In this document: positions 1-11,062 of the stretch, piece after piece
Position numbering within the stretch: the first letter of the stretch is position 1
Layout of the letters: each line of letters starts with the position of its first letter
Assembly: GCA_963971405.1 (NCBI GenBank)
Contig: OZ020489.1
Location: 434,001-498,000, forward strand
DNA from: Psococerastis gibbosa
Lineage: Eukaryota > Arthropoda > Insecta > Psocodea > Psocidae
Direction of reading: 5' to 3'
DNA length: 64,000 nt
Made by a program: the position numbers and the translations under genes
The notes under the pieces: generated by a model
Told to the model about the DNA's origin: nothing
Database searches by the model: none
What the model saw: the letters and a program-made list of their open reading frames with translations, nothing else

Positions 1-90
1 ATTTACTTATTTTTTTTTTTTTAAAGGTCTTGACATGACAAGGGTGTCTTAATTTGGCTTATTTTGGCTCATTGTATTGTAATTAACATT

Positions 91-102
91 GAGCAATTGC
101 TC
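91..102. other. 12-bp perfect palindrome in monomer core (representative)
   Basis: gagcaattgctc equals its own reverse complement. It recurs at the same place in every monomer with gagcaattgctc (types A, C', G, G'). It is broken in types with gcaattgttcc (B, I'), gagaaattgc (H) or ggccacttgc (F, J, K), so the dyad is type-specific. Dyad symmetries are a known feature of many centromeric satellites, but any protein binding or cruciform here is speculation. Confidence 0.7.
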
Positions 103-159
103 CTGCGTGTTCATCGGTGTAAATGTAGCTACAAAAAATTCATTCGACAAGAATACGAA

Positions 160-171
160 AAATAGCTATTT
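160..171. other. 12-bp perfect palindrome around tagcta (representative)
   Basis: aaatagctattt is self-complementary and present in most monomers. Types F and F' before G carry tagctatata instead, which keeps the central tagcta but shortens the dyad. The centre lies about 69 bp from the caattg dyad of the same monomer and about 98 bp from that of the next. A/T tracts flank it on both sides, so local bending is possible. Confidence 0.7.
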
Positions 172-228
172 ATTTATTTTATTTTTTTTAAAGGTCTTGA
201 TATGACACGGGTGTCTTAATTTGGCTTG

Positions 229-3195
229 TTTTGGCTCAATGTATTGTAATTAACATTGAGCAATTGTTCCTGCGTGTTCATCGGTGTAAATGTAGCTAAA
301 AAAAATTCATTCGACAAGAATAAGAAAAATAGCTATTTACTTATTTTATTTTTTTAAAGGTTTTAAAAAGATATAGGTGTCTTAATTTTGCTTATTTTGG
401 CTCATTGTATTGTACTTGACATTAAGCAATTGCTCCTGCGTGTTCATCGGTTTAAATGTTGCTAAAAAAAATTCATTCGACAAGAATAAAAAAAATTATT
501 ATTTACTTATTTTATTTTTTTTAAAGGTCTTGATATGATAAGGGTGTCTTAATTTTGCTTATTTTGGCTCATTGTATTGTACTTAACATTGAGCAATTGC
601 TTCTGCGGGTTCATCGGTGTAAATGTAGCTAAAAAAAATTCATTCGACAAGAATAAGAAAAATAGCTATTTACTTATTTTATTTTTTTTAAAGGTTTTAA
701 AAAGATACAGGTGCCTTAATTTTGCTTTTTTTGGCTCAATGTATTGCACTTAACATTGAGCAATTGTTCCTGCGTGTTCATCGGTGTAAATGTACCTAAA
801 AAAAATTCATTCGACAAGAATAAGAAAAATAGCTATTTACTTATTTTATTTTTTTTAAAGGTCTTAAAAAGATATAGATGTCTTAATGTTGCTTATTTAG
901 GCTCACTGTATTGTACTTAACATTGGCCACTTGCTCCTGCGTGTTCATCGGTGTAAATGTAGCTACAAAAAATTCATTCGACAAGAATACGAAAAATAGC
1001 TATATACTTATTTTTTTTTTTTTAAAGGTCTTGATATGACACGGGTGTCTTAATTTTGCTTATTTTGGCTCATTGTATTGTACTTAACATTGAGTAATTG
1101 CTCTTGCGTGTTCATCGGTGTAAATGTAGCTAAAAAAAATTCATTCGACAAGAATAAGAAAAATAGCTATTTACTTATTTTATTTTTTTTAAAGGTCTTG
1201 AAAAGATATAGGTGTCTTAGTTTTGCTTATTTAGGCTCACTGTATTGTACTTAACATTGGCCACTTGCTCGTGCGTGTTCATCGGTGTAAATTTAGCTAC
1301 AAAAAATTCAATCGACAAGAATACGAAAAATAGCTATTTACTTATTTTATTTTTTTTAAAGGTCTTGATATGACACGGGTGTCTTAATTTGGCTTGTTTT
1401 GGCTCAATGTATTGTAATTAGCATCGAGCAATTGTTCCTGCGTGTTCATCAGTGTAAATGTAGCTAAAAAAAATTCATTCGACAAGAACAAGAAAAATAG
1501 CTATTTACTTATTTTATTTTTTTAAAGGTTTTAAAAAGATATAGGTGTCTTAATTTTGCTTATTTTGGCTCATTGTATTGTACTTGACATTAAGCAATTG
1601 CTCCTGCGTGTTCATCGGTTTAAATGTTGCTAAAAAAAATTCATTCGACAAGAATAAAAAAAATAGCTATTTACTTATTTTATTTTTTTAAAGGTCTTGA
1701 TATGATAAGGGTGTCTTAATTTTGCTTATTTTGGCTCATTGTATTGTACTTAACATTGAGCAATTGCTTCTTTGTGTTCATCAGTGTAAATGTAGCTAAA
1801 AAAAATTCATTCGACAAGAATAAGAAAAATAGCTATTTACTTATTTTATTTTTTTTAAAGGTTTTAAAAAGATATAGGTGTCTTAATTTTGCTTTTTTTG
1901 GCTCAGTGTATTGCACTTAACATTGAGCAATTGTACCTGCGTGTTTATCGGTGTAAATGTACCTAAAAAAAATTCATTCGACAAGAATAAGAAAAATAGC
2001 TATTTACTTATTTTATTTTTTTTAAAGGTCTTGATATGACACGGGTGTCTTAAATTGGCATATTTTGGCTCATTGTATTGTAATTAACATTGAGCAATTG
2101 CTCCTGCGTGTTCATCGGTTTAAATGTTGCTAAAAAAAATTCATTCGACAAGAATAAAAAAAATAGCTATTTACTTATTTTATTTTTTTAAAGGTCTTGA
2201 TATGACACGGGTGTCTTAAATTGGCTTATTTTGGCTCATTGTATTGTAATTAACATTGAGAAATTGCTCCTGCGTGTTCATCGGTTTAAATGTTGCTAAA
2301 AAAAATTCATTCGACAAGAATAAAAAAAATAGCTATTTACTTATTTTATTTTTTTAAAGGTCTTGATATGATAAGGGTGTCTTAATGTTGCTTACTTTGG
2401 CTCATTGTATTGTACTCAACATTAAGCAATTGTTCTTGCGTGTTCATCGGTGTAAATGTAGCTAAAAAAAATTCATTCGACAAGAATAAGAAAAATAGCT
2501 ATTTAATTATTTTATTTTTTTTAAAGGTCTTAAAAAGATAAAGGTGTCTTAATTTTGCTTATTTAGGCTCACTGTATTGTACTTAACATTGGCCACTTGC
2601 TCCTGCGTGTTCATCGGTGTAAATGTAGCTACAAAAAATTCATTCGACAAGAATAAGAAAAATAGCTATTTACTTATTTTATTTTTTTTAAAGGTCTTTA
2701 AAAGATATAGGTGTCTTAATTTTGCTTATTTAGGCTCACTGTATTGTACTTAACATTGGCCACTTGCTCCTGCGTGTTCATCGGTGTAAATGTAGCTACA
2801 AAAAATTCATTCGACAAGAATACGAAAAATAGCTATATACTTATTTTATTTTTTTTAAAGGTCTTGATATGACACGGGTGTCTTAAATTGGCATATTTTG
2901 GCTCATTGTATTGTAATTAACATTGAGCAATTGCTCCTGCGTGTTCATCGGTTTAAATGTTGCTAAAAAAAATTCATTCGACAAGAATTTATTTTCTTTT
3001 CTTTCAAGAATTTATTGTCTTAATGTTGCTTATTTTGGCTCATTGTATTGTACTTAACATTAAATAATTGCTCCTGCGTGTTCATCGGTGTAAATGTAGC
3101 TAAAAAAAATTCATTCGACAAGAATAAAAAAAATAGCTATTTACTTATTTTATTTTTTTAAAGGTCTTGATATGACACGGGTGTCTTAAATTGGC
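229..3195 (+). repeat. Copy 1 of ~4470-bp tandem duplication (matching part)
   Basis: Bases 229-3195 match 4699-7665 at a constant offset of 4470. Markers at this offset include the ttattattt variant (496 and 4966) and the short-monomer insert (2988 and 7458). A few single-base differences are visible, such as gcgggttc against gcgtgttc and aacatt against aacaat near 5549. Confidence 0.8.
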
Positions 3196-3826
3196 TTATT
3201 TTGGCTCATTGTATTGTAATTAACATTGAGAAATTGCTCCTGCGTGTTCATCGGTTTAAATGTTGCTAAAAAAAATTCATTCGACAAGAATAAAAAAAAT
3301 AGCTATTTACTTATTTTATTTTTTTAAAGGTCTTGATATGATAAGGGTGTCTTAATGTTGCTTACTTTGGCTCATTGTATTGTACTCAACATTAAGCAAT
3401 TGTTCTTGCGTGTTCATCGGTGTAAATGTAGCTAAAAAAAATTCATTCGACAAGAATAAGAAAAATAGCTATTTAATTATTTTATTTTTTTTAAAGGTCT
3501 TAAAAAGATAAAGGTGTCTTAATTTTGCTTATTTAGGCTCACTGTATTGTACTTAACATTGGCCACTTGCTCCTGCGTGTTCATCGGTGTAAATGTAGCT
3601 ACAAAAAATTCATTCGACAAGAATAAGAAAAATAGCTATTTACTTATTTTATTTTTTTTAAGGGTCTTTAAAAGATATAGGTGTCTTAATTTTGCTTATT
3701 TAGGCTCACTGTATTGTACTTAACATTGGCCACTTGCTCCTGCGTGTTCATCGGTGTAAATGTAGCTACAAAAAATTCAATCGACAAGAATACGAAAAAT
3801 AGCTTTTTACTTATTTTATTTTTTTT
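1358..3826 (+). repeat. HOR segment with first short monomer, 15 monomers
   Basis: Order B' C D' E' G H I J F' G S H I J F'. F' and G are missing between E' and the first G/H series relative to the full cycle, and G-(S)-H-I-J-F' partly repeats H-I-J-F'. The length of 2469 bp is about 30 bp short of 15 full monomers because of S. The last monomer is a hybrid: it starts as F' and ends with the K-type words attcaatcg and agctttt. Confidence 0.8.
2982..3016 (+). repeat. Short-monomer insert S, copy 1
   Basis: Here 27 bases (2988-3014) replace the 56 bases that normally lie between caagaat and tgtcttaatg, so the aaagg start, the T tract and the tagcta dyad are lost. The insert is pyrimidine-rich (ttcttttcttt, 2994-3004) and flanked by a perfect 12-base direct repeat caagaatttatt at 2982-2993 and 3005-3016. 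The enclosing monomer is about 138 bp. The origin is unknown; a deletion repaired with templated filler, or a decayed excision scar, both fit. Confidence 0.85.
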
Positions 3827-5827
3827 AAAGGTCTTGATATGACACGGGTGTCTTAATTTGGCTTGTTTTGGCTCAATGTATTGTAATTAACATTGAGCAA
3901 TTGTTCCTGCGTGTTCATCAGTGTAAATGTAGCTAAAAAAAATTCATTCGACAAGAACAAGAAAAATAGCTATTTACTTATTTTATTTTTTTAAAGGTTT
4001 TAAAAAGATAAAGGTGTCTTAATTTTGCTTATTTTGGCTCATTGTATTGTACTTGACATTAAGCAATTGCTCCTGCGTGTTCATCGGTTTAAATGTTGCT
4101 AAAAAAAATTCATTCGACAAGAATAAAAAAAATAGCTATTTACTTATTTTATTTTTTTAAAGGTCTTGATATGATAAGGGTGTCTTAATTTTGCTTATTT
4201 TGGCTCATTGTATTGTACTTAACATTGAGCAATTGCTTCTTTGTGTTCATCAGTGTAAATGTAGCTAAAAAAAATTCATTCGACAAGAATAAGAAAAATA
4301 GCTATTTACTTATTTTATTTTTTTTAAAGGTTTTAAAAAGATATAGGTGTCTTAATTTTGCTTTTTTTGGCTCAGTGTATTGCACTTAACATTGAGCAAT
4401 TGTACCTGCGTGTTTATCGGTGTAAATGTACCTAAAAAAAATTCATTCGACAAGAATAAGAAAAATAGCTATTTACTTATTTTATTTTTTTTAAAGGTCT
4501 TTAAAAGATATAGGTGTCTTAATTTTGCTTATTTAGGCTCACTGTATTGTACTTAACATTGGCCACTTGCTCCTGCGTGTTCATCGGTGTAAATGTAGCT
4601 ACAAAAAATTCATTCGACAAGAATACGAAAAATAGTTATATACTTATTTTATTTTTTTTAAAGGTCTTGATATGACACGGGTGTCTTAAATTGGCATATT
4701 TTGGCTCAATGTATTGTAATTAACATTGAGCAATTGTTCCTGCGTGTTCATCGGTGTAAATGTAGCTAAAAAAAATTCATTCGACAAGAATAAGAAAAAT
4801 AGCTATTTACTTATTTTATTTTTTTAAAGGTTTTAAAAAGATATAGGTGTCTTAATTTTGCTTATTTTGGCTCATTGTATTGTACTTGACATTAAGCAAT
4901 TGCTCCTGCGTGTTCATCGGTTTAAATGTTGCTAAAAAAAATTCATTCGACAAGAATAAAAAAAATTATTATTTACTTATTTTATTTTTTTTAAAGGTCT
5001 TGATATGATAAGGGTGTCTTAATTTTGCTTATTTTGGCTCATTGTATTGTACTTAACATTGAGCAATTGCTTCTGCGTGTTCATCGGTGTAAATGTAGCT
5101 AAAAAAAATTCATTCGACAAGAATAAGAAAAATAGCTATTTACTTATTTTATTTTTTTTAAAGGTTTTAAAAAGATACAGGTGCCTTAATTTTGCTTTTT
5201 TTGGCTCAATGTATTGCACTTAACATTGAGCAATTGTTCCTGCGTGTTCATCGGTGTAAATGTACCTAAAAAAAATTCATTCGACAAGAATAAGAAAAAT
5301 AGCTATTTACTTATTTTATTTTTTTTAAAGGTCTTAAAAAGATATAGGTGTCTTAATGTTGCTTATTTAGGCTCACTGTATTGTACTTAACATTGGCCAC
5401 TTGCTCCTGCGTGTTCATCGGTGTAAATGTAGCTACAAAAAATTCATTCGACAAGAATACGAAAAATAGCTATATACTTATTTTTTTTTTTTTAAAGGTC
5501 TTGATATGACACGGGTGTCTTAATTTTGCTTATTTTGGCTCATTGTATTGTACTTAACAATGAGTAATTGCTCTTGCGTGTTCATCGGTGTAAATGTAGC
5601 TAAAAAAAATTCATTCGACAAGAATAAGAAAAATAGCTATTTACTTATTTTATTTTTTTTAAAGGTCTTGAAAAGATATAGGTGTCTTAGTTTTGCTTAT
5701 TTAGGCTCACTGTATTGTACTTAACATTGGCCACTTGCTCGTGCGTGTTCATCGGTGTAAATTTTGCTACAAAAAATTCAATCGACAAGAATACGAAAAA
5801 TAGCTATTTACTTATTTTATTTTTTTT
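3827..5827 (+). repeat. HOR segment, 12 monomers
   Basis: Order B' C D' E' F' (G/B hybrid) C D E F D'' K. The hybrid monomer at about 4660 begins as G (aaattggcata) and continues as B (gctcaatg, caattgttcc). This marks the junction of the ~4.47-kb tandem duplication. Total length 2001 bp is 12 monomers. Confidence 0.8.
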
Positions 5828-7102
5828 AAAGGTCTTGATATGACACGGGTGTCTTAATTTGGCTTGTTTTGGCTCAATGTATTGTAATTAACATCGAGCA
5901 ATTGTTCCTGCGTGTTCATCAGTGTAAATGTAGCTAAAAAAAATTCATTCGACAAGAACAAGAAAAATAGCTATTTACTTATTTTATTTTTTTAAAGGTT
6001 TTAAAAAGATATAGGTGTCTTAATTTTGCTTATTTTGGCTCATTGTATTGTACTTGACATTAAGCAATTGCTCCTGCGTGTTCATCGGTTTAAATGTTGC
6101 TAAAAAAAATTCATTCGACAAGAATAAAAAAAATAGCTATTTACTTATTTTATTTTTTTAAAGGTCTTGATATGATAAGGGTGTCTTAATTTTGCTTATT
6201 TTGGCTCATTGTATTGTACTTAACATTGAGCAATTGCTTCTTTGTGTTCATCAGTGTAAATGTAGCTAAAAAAAATTCATTCGACAAGAATAAGAAAAAT
6301 AGCTATTTACTTATTTTATTTTTTTTAAAGGTTTTAAAAAGATATAGGTGTCTTAATTTTGCTTTTTTTGGCTCAGTGTATTGCACTTAACATTGAGCAA
6401 TTGTACCTGCGTGTTTATCGGTGTAAATGTACCTAAAAAAAATTCATTCGACAAGAATAAGAAAAATAGCTATTTACTTATTTTATTTTTTTTAAAGGTC
6501 TTGATATGACACGGGTGTCTTAAATTGGCATATTTTGGCTCATTGTATTGTAATTAACATTGAGCAATTGCTCCTGCGTGTTCATCGGTTTAAATGTTGC
6601 TAAAAAAAATTCATTCGACAAGAATAAAAAAAATAGCTATTTACTTATTTTATTTTTTTAAAGGTCTTGATATGACACGGGTGTCTTAAATTGGCTTATT
6701 TTGGCTCATTGTATTGTAATTAACATTGAGAAATTGCTCCTGCGTGTTCATCGGTTTAAATGTTGCTAAAAAAAATTCATTCGACAAGAATAAAAAAAAT
6801 AGCTATTTACTTATTTTATTTTTTTAAAGGTCTTGATATGATAAGGGTGTCTTAATGTTGCTTACTTTGGCTCATTGTATTGTACTCAACATTAAGCAAT
6901 TGTTCTTGCGTGTTCATCGGTGTAAATGTAGCTAAAAAAAATTCATTCGACAAGAATAAGAAAAATAGCTATTTAATTATTTTATTTTTTTTAAAGGTCT
7001 TAAAAAGATAAAGGTGTCTTAATTTTGCTTATTTAGGCTCACTGTATTGTACTTAACATTGGCCACTTGCTCCTGCGTGTTCATCGGTGTAAATGTAGCT
7101 AC

Positions 7103-7665
7103 AAAAAATTCATTCGACAAGAATAAGAAAAATAGCTATTTACTTATTTTATTTTTTTTAAAGGTCTTTAAAAGATATAGGTGTCTTAATTTTGCTTATT
7201 TAGGCTCACTGTATTGTACTTAACATTGGCCACTTGCTCCTGCGTGTTCATCGGTGTAAATGTAGCTACAAAAAATTCATTCGACAAGAATACGAAAAAT
7301 AGCTATATACTTATTTTATTTTTTTTAAAGGTCTTGATATGACACGGGTGTCTTAAATTGGCATATTTTGGCTCATTGTATTGTAATTAACATTGAGCAA
7401 TTGCTCCTGCGTGTTCATCGGTTTAAATGTTGCTAAAAAAAATTCATTCGACAAGAATTTATTTTCTTTTCTTTCAAGAATTTATTGTCTTAATGTTGCT
7501 TATTTTGGCTCATTGTATTGTACTTAACATTAAATAATTGCTCCTGCGTGTTCATCGGTGTAAATGTAGCTAAAAAAAATTCATTCGACAAGAATAAAAA
7601 AAATAGCTATTTACTTATTTTATTTTTTTAAAGGTCTTGATATGACACGGGTGTCTTAAATTGGC
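7103..7665 (+). repeat. Copy 1 of 803-bp-offset duplication
   Basis: Bases 7103-7665 match 7906-8468 at an offset of 803 and include F', G and the short monomer S. An offset of 803 is four normal monomers plus one shortened one. The left edge is the acaaa/aaaaa difference at 7102/7905. The right edge is the ggcata/ggctta difference at 7666/8469. Confidence 0.75.
7452..7486 (+). repeat. Short-monomer insert S, copy 2
   Basis: Identical by eye to the copy at 2982, with the same flanking G monomer and following ttaacattaaataattgc. It was generated by the ~4470-bp duplication. Confidence 0.85.
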
Positions 7666-7905
7666 ATATTTTGGCTCATTGTATTGTAATTAACATTGAG
7701 AAATTGCTCCTGCGTGTTCATCGGTTTAAATGTTGCTAAAAAAAATTCATTCGACAAGAATAAAAAAAATAGCTATTTACTTATTTTATTTTTTTAAAGG
7801 TCTTGATATGATAAGGGTGTCTTAATGTTGCTTATTTTGGCTCATTGTATTGTACTTAACATTAAGCAATTGTTCCTGCGTGTTCATCGGTGTAAATGTA
7901 GCTAA

Positions 7906-8468
7906 AAAAAATTCATTCGACAAGAATAAGAAAAATAGCTATTTACTTATTTTATTTTTTTTAAAGGTCTTTAAAAGATATAGGTGTCTTAATTTTGCTT
8001 ATTTAGGCTCACTGTATTGTACTTAACATTGGCCACTTGCTCCTGCGTGTTCATCGGTGTAAATGTAGCTACAAAAAATTCATTCGACAAGAATACGAAA
8101 AATAGCTATATACTTATTTTATTTTTTTTAAAGGTCTTGATATGACACGGGTGTCTTAAATTGGCATATTTTGGCTCATTGTATTGTAATTAACATTGAG
8201 CAATTGCTCCTGCGTGTTCATCGGTTTAAATGTTGCTAAAAAAAATTCATTCGACAAGAATTTATTTTCTTTTCTTTCAAGAATTTATTGTCTTAATGTT
8301 GCTTATTTTGGCTCATTGTATTGTACTTAACATTAAATAATTGCTCCTGCGTGTTCATCGGTGTAAATGTAGCTAAAAAAAATTCATTCGACAAGAATAA
8401 AAAAAATAGCTATTTACTTATTTTATTTTTTTAAAGGTCTTGATATGACACGGGTGTCTTAAATTGGC
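7906..8468 (+). repeat. Copy 2 of 803-bp-offset duplication
   Basis: Matches 7103-7665. The bases between the two matching parts (about 7666-7905) are H- and I'-type monomers unlike those that follow copy 2 (H, I). A simple duplication was therefore either followed by conversion or arose by crossover between non-identical partners. The same pair recurs about 2773 bp downstream. Confidence 0.7.
8255..8289 (+). repeat. Short-monomer insert S, copy 3
   Basis: Identical by eye, 803 bp after copy 2. Derived by the 803-bp duplication. Confidence 0.85.
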
Positions 8469-10224
8469 TTATTTTGGCTCATTGTATTGTAATTAACATT
8501 GAGAAATTGCTCCTGCGTGTTCATCGGTTTAAATGTTGCTAAAAAAAATTCATTCGACAAGAATAAAAAAAATAGCTATTTACTTATTTTATTTTTTTAA
8601 AGGTCTTGATATGATAAGGGTGTCTTAATGTTGCTTACTTTGGCTCATTGTATTGTACTCAACATTAAGCAATTGTTCTTGCGTGTTCATCGGTGTAAAT
8701 GTAGCTAAAAAAAATTCATTCGACAAGAATAAGAAAAATAGCTATTTAATTATTTTATTTTTTTTAAAGGTCTTAAAAAGATAAAGGTGTCTTAATTTTG
8801 CTTATTTAGGCTCACTGTATTGTACTTAACATTGGCCACTTGCTCCTGCGTGTTCATCGGTGTAAATGTAGCTACAAAAAATTCATTCGACAAGAATAAG
8901 AAAAATAGCTATTTACTTATTTTATTTTTTTTAAAGGTCTTTAAAAGATATAGGTGTCTTAATTTTGCTTATTTTGGCTCATTGTATTGTACTTAACATT
9001 GAGCAATTGCTTCTTTGTGTTCATCAGTGTAAATGTAGCTAAAAAAAATTCATTCGACAAGAATAAGAAAAATAGCTATTTACTTATTTTATTTTTTTTA
9101 AAGGTTTTAAAAAGATATAGGTGTCTTAATTTTGCTTTTTTTGGCTCAGTGTATTGCACTTAACATTGAGCAATTGTACCTGCGTGTTTATCGGTGTAAA
9201 TGTACCTAAAAAAAATTCATTCGACAAGAATAAGAAAAATAGCTATTTACTTATTTTATTTTTTTTAAAGGTCTTGATATGACACGGGTGTCTTAAATTG
9301 GCATATTTTGGCTCATTGTATTGTAATTAACATTGAGCAATTGCTCCTGCGTGTTCATCGGTTTAAATGTTGCTAAAAAAAATTCATTCGACAAGAATAA
9401 AAAAAATAGCTATTTACTTATTTTATTTTTTTAAAGGTCTTGATATGACACGGGTGTCTTAAATTGGCTTATTTTGGCTCATTGTATTGTAATTAACATT
9501 GAGAAATTGCTCCTGCGTGTTCATCGGTTTAAATGTTGCTAAAAAAAATTCATTCGACAAGAATAAAAAAAATAGCTATTTACTTATTTTATTTTTTTAA
9601 AGGTCTTGATATGATAAGGGTGTCTTAATGTTGCTTACTTTGGCTCATTGTATTGTACTCAACATTAAGCAATTGTTCTTGCGTGTTCATCGGTGTAAAT
9701 GTAGCTAAAAAAAATTCATTCGACAAGAATAAGAAAAATAGCTATTTAATTATTTTATTTTTTTTAAAGGTCTTAAAAAGATAAAGGTGTCTTAATTTTG
9801 CTTATTTAGGCTCACTGTATTGTACTTAACATTGGCCACTTGCTCCTGCGTGTTCATCGGTGTAAATGTAGCTACAAAAAATTCATTCGACAAGAATAAG
9901 AAAAATAGCTATTTACTTATTTTATTTTTTTTAAAGGTCTTTAAAAGATATAGGTGTCTTAATTTTGCTTATTTAGGCTCACTGTATTGTACTTAACATT
10001 GGCCACTTGCTCCTGCGTGTTCATCGGTGTAAATGTAGCTACAAAAAATTCATTCGACAAGAATACGAAAAATAGCTATATACTTATTTTATTTTTTTTA
10101 AAGGTCTTGATATGACACGGGTGTCTTAAATTGGCATATTTTGGCTCATTGTATTGTAATTAACATTGAGCAATTGCTCCTGCGTGTTCATCGGTTTAAA
10201 TGTTGCTAAAAAAAATTCATTCGA

Positions 10225-10259
10225 CAAGAATTTATTTTCTTTTCTTTCAAGAATTTATT
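10225..10259 (+). repeat. Short-monomer insert S, copy 4
   Basis: Identical by eye, 2773 bp after copy 2. Derived by the 2773-bp duplication. Confidence 0.85.
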
Positions 10260-11027
10260 GTCTTAATGTTGCTTATTTTGGCTCATTGTATTGTACTTAA
10301 CATTAAATAATTGCTCCTGCGTGTTCATCGGTGTAAATGTAGCTAAAAAAAATTCATTCGACAAGAATAAAAAAAATAGCTATTTACTTATTTTATTTTT
10401 TTAAAGGTCTTGATATGACACGGGTGTCTTAAATTGGCATATTTTGGCTCATTGTATTGTAATTAACATTGAGAAATTGCTCCTGCGTGTTCATCGGTTT
10501 AAATGTTGCTAAAAAAAATTCATTCGACAAGAATAAAAAAAATAGCTATTTACTTATTTTATTTTTTTAAAGGTCTTGATATGATAAGGGTGTCTTAATG
10601 TTGCTTATTTTGGCTCATTGTATTGTACTTAACATTAAGCAATTGTTCCTGCGTGTTCATCGGTGTAAATGTAGCTAAAAAAAATTCATTCGACAAGAAT
10701 AAGAAAAATAGCTATTTACTTATTTTATTTTTTTTAAAGGTCTTTAAAAGATATAGGTGTCTTAATTTTGCTTATTTAGGCTCACTGTATTGTACTTAAC
10801 ATTGGCCACTTGCTCCTGCGTGTTCATCGGTGTAAATGTAGCTACAAAAAATTCATTCGACAAGAATACGAAAAATAGCTATATACTTATTTTATTTTTT
10901 TTAAAGGTCTTGATATGACACGGGTGTCTTAAATTGGCATATTTTGGCTCATTGTATTGTAATTAACATTGAGCAATTGCTCCTGCGTGTTCATCGGTTT
11001 AAATGTTGCTAAAAAAAATTCATTCGA

Positions 11028-11062
11028 CAAGAATTTATTTTCTTTTCTTTCAAGAATTTATT
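11028..11062 (+). repeat. Short-monomer insert S, copy 5 (last)
   Basis: Identical by eye, 2773 bp after copy 3. No further copy occurs in the remaining 53 kb, so S is a private marker of the first 11 kb of this window. Confidence 0.85.

Larger units (their letters stand above)
23..189 (+). repeat. Representative complete monomer (type A)
   Basis: First complete monomer of the window, 167 bp, given as a map of internal parts. It opens with aaaggtcttgacatgacaagg, has the type-A words aatttggcttatttt and attaacatt, a perfect 12-base palindrome gagcaattgctc at 91-102, then gtgttcatcggtg, a six-A run, ttcattcgacaag, a second perfect 12-base palindrome aaatagctattt at 160-171, and a T-rich tail. 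All other types are point-mutation variants of this plan. Types B, D, G, H and I share the tgatatga opening; types C, E, F, J and K share an aaaagata opening. This is a non-coding structural repeat; stops occur in every frame. Confidence 0.9.
1..1357 (+). repeat. HOR segment A-B-C-D-E-F-D''-K
   Basis: Bases 1-22 are the T-rich tail of a preceding monomer. Eight monomers follow, starting at 23, 190, 356, 523, 690, 857, 1024 and 1191, with order A B C D E F D'' K. This is the second half of the canonical 23-monomer cycle without G'. Type D at 523 carries a private change, gcgggttc for gcgtgttc. The same order recurs at 14040, 21371 and 24870. Confidence 0.85.
4699..7665 (+). repeat. Copy 2 of ~4470-bp tandem duplication (matching part)
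   Basis: Second copy of 229-3195. The match starts just after the G/B hybrid at 4691-4698, where ggcata replaces ggcttg. It ends at 7666, where ggcatatt replaces ggcttatt. Beyond that the sequence switches to the 803-bp duplication structure, so copy 2 was modified after it formed. Confidence 0.8.
6195..8967 (+). repeat. Copy 1 of 2773-bp tandem duplication
   Basis: Matches about 8968-11740 at an offset of 2773. Markers are the E' word gtgtttatcg (6411 and 9184) and the two short-monomer inserts (7458/10231 and 8261/11034). Because both inserts are copied, the 803-bp event came first. Confidence 0.8.

Noticed and set aside
100-125. Pol III B-box or tRNA-like word around gtgttcatcggtg
   Set aside because: It lacks the ggttcgannc core, and no cloverleaf can be folded from the flanks.
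130-165. CENP-B box candidate around ttcgacaag
   Set aside because: ttcg is present, but the required A and the cggg of the box are not: the following bases are acaagaata(a/c)g. No match on the other strand either.
410-440. Bacterial -35-like ttgaca in C monomers
   Set aside because: A chance hexamer in AT-rich repeat DNA, with no properly spaced -10, no downstream gene and a eukaryotic-type context.
2988-3014. Transposon or MITE insertion
   Set aside because: Only 27 bases, no terminal inverted repeats and no ORF. At most a scar; kept as a finding but not called a mobile element.
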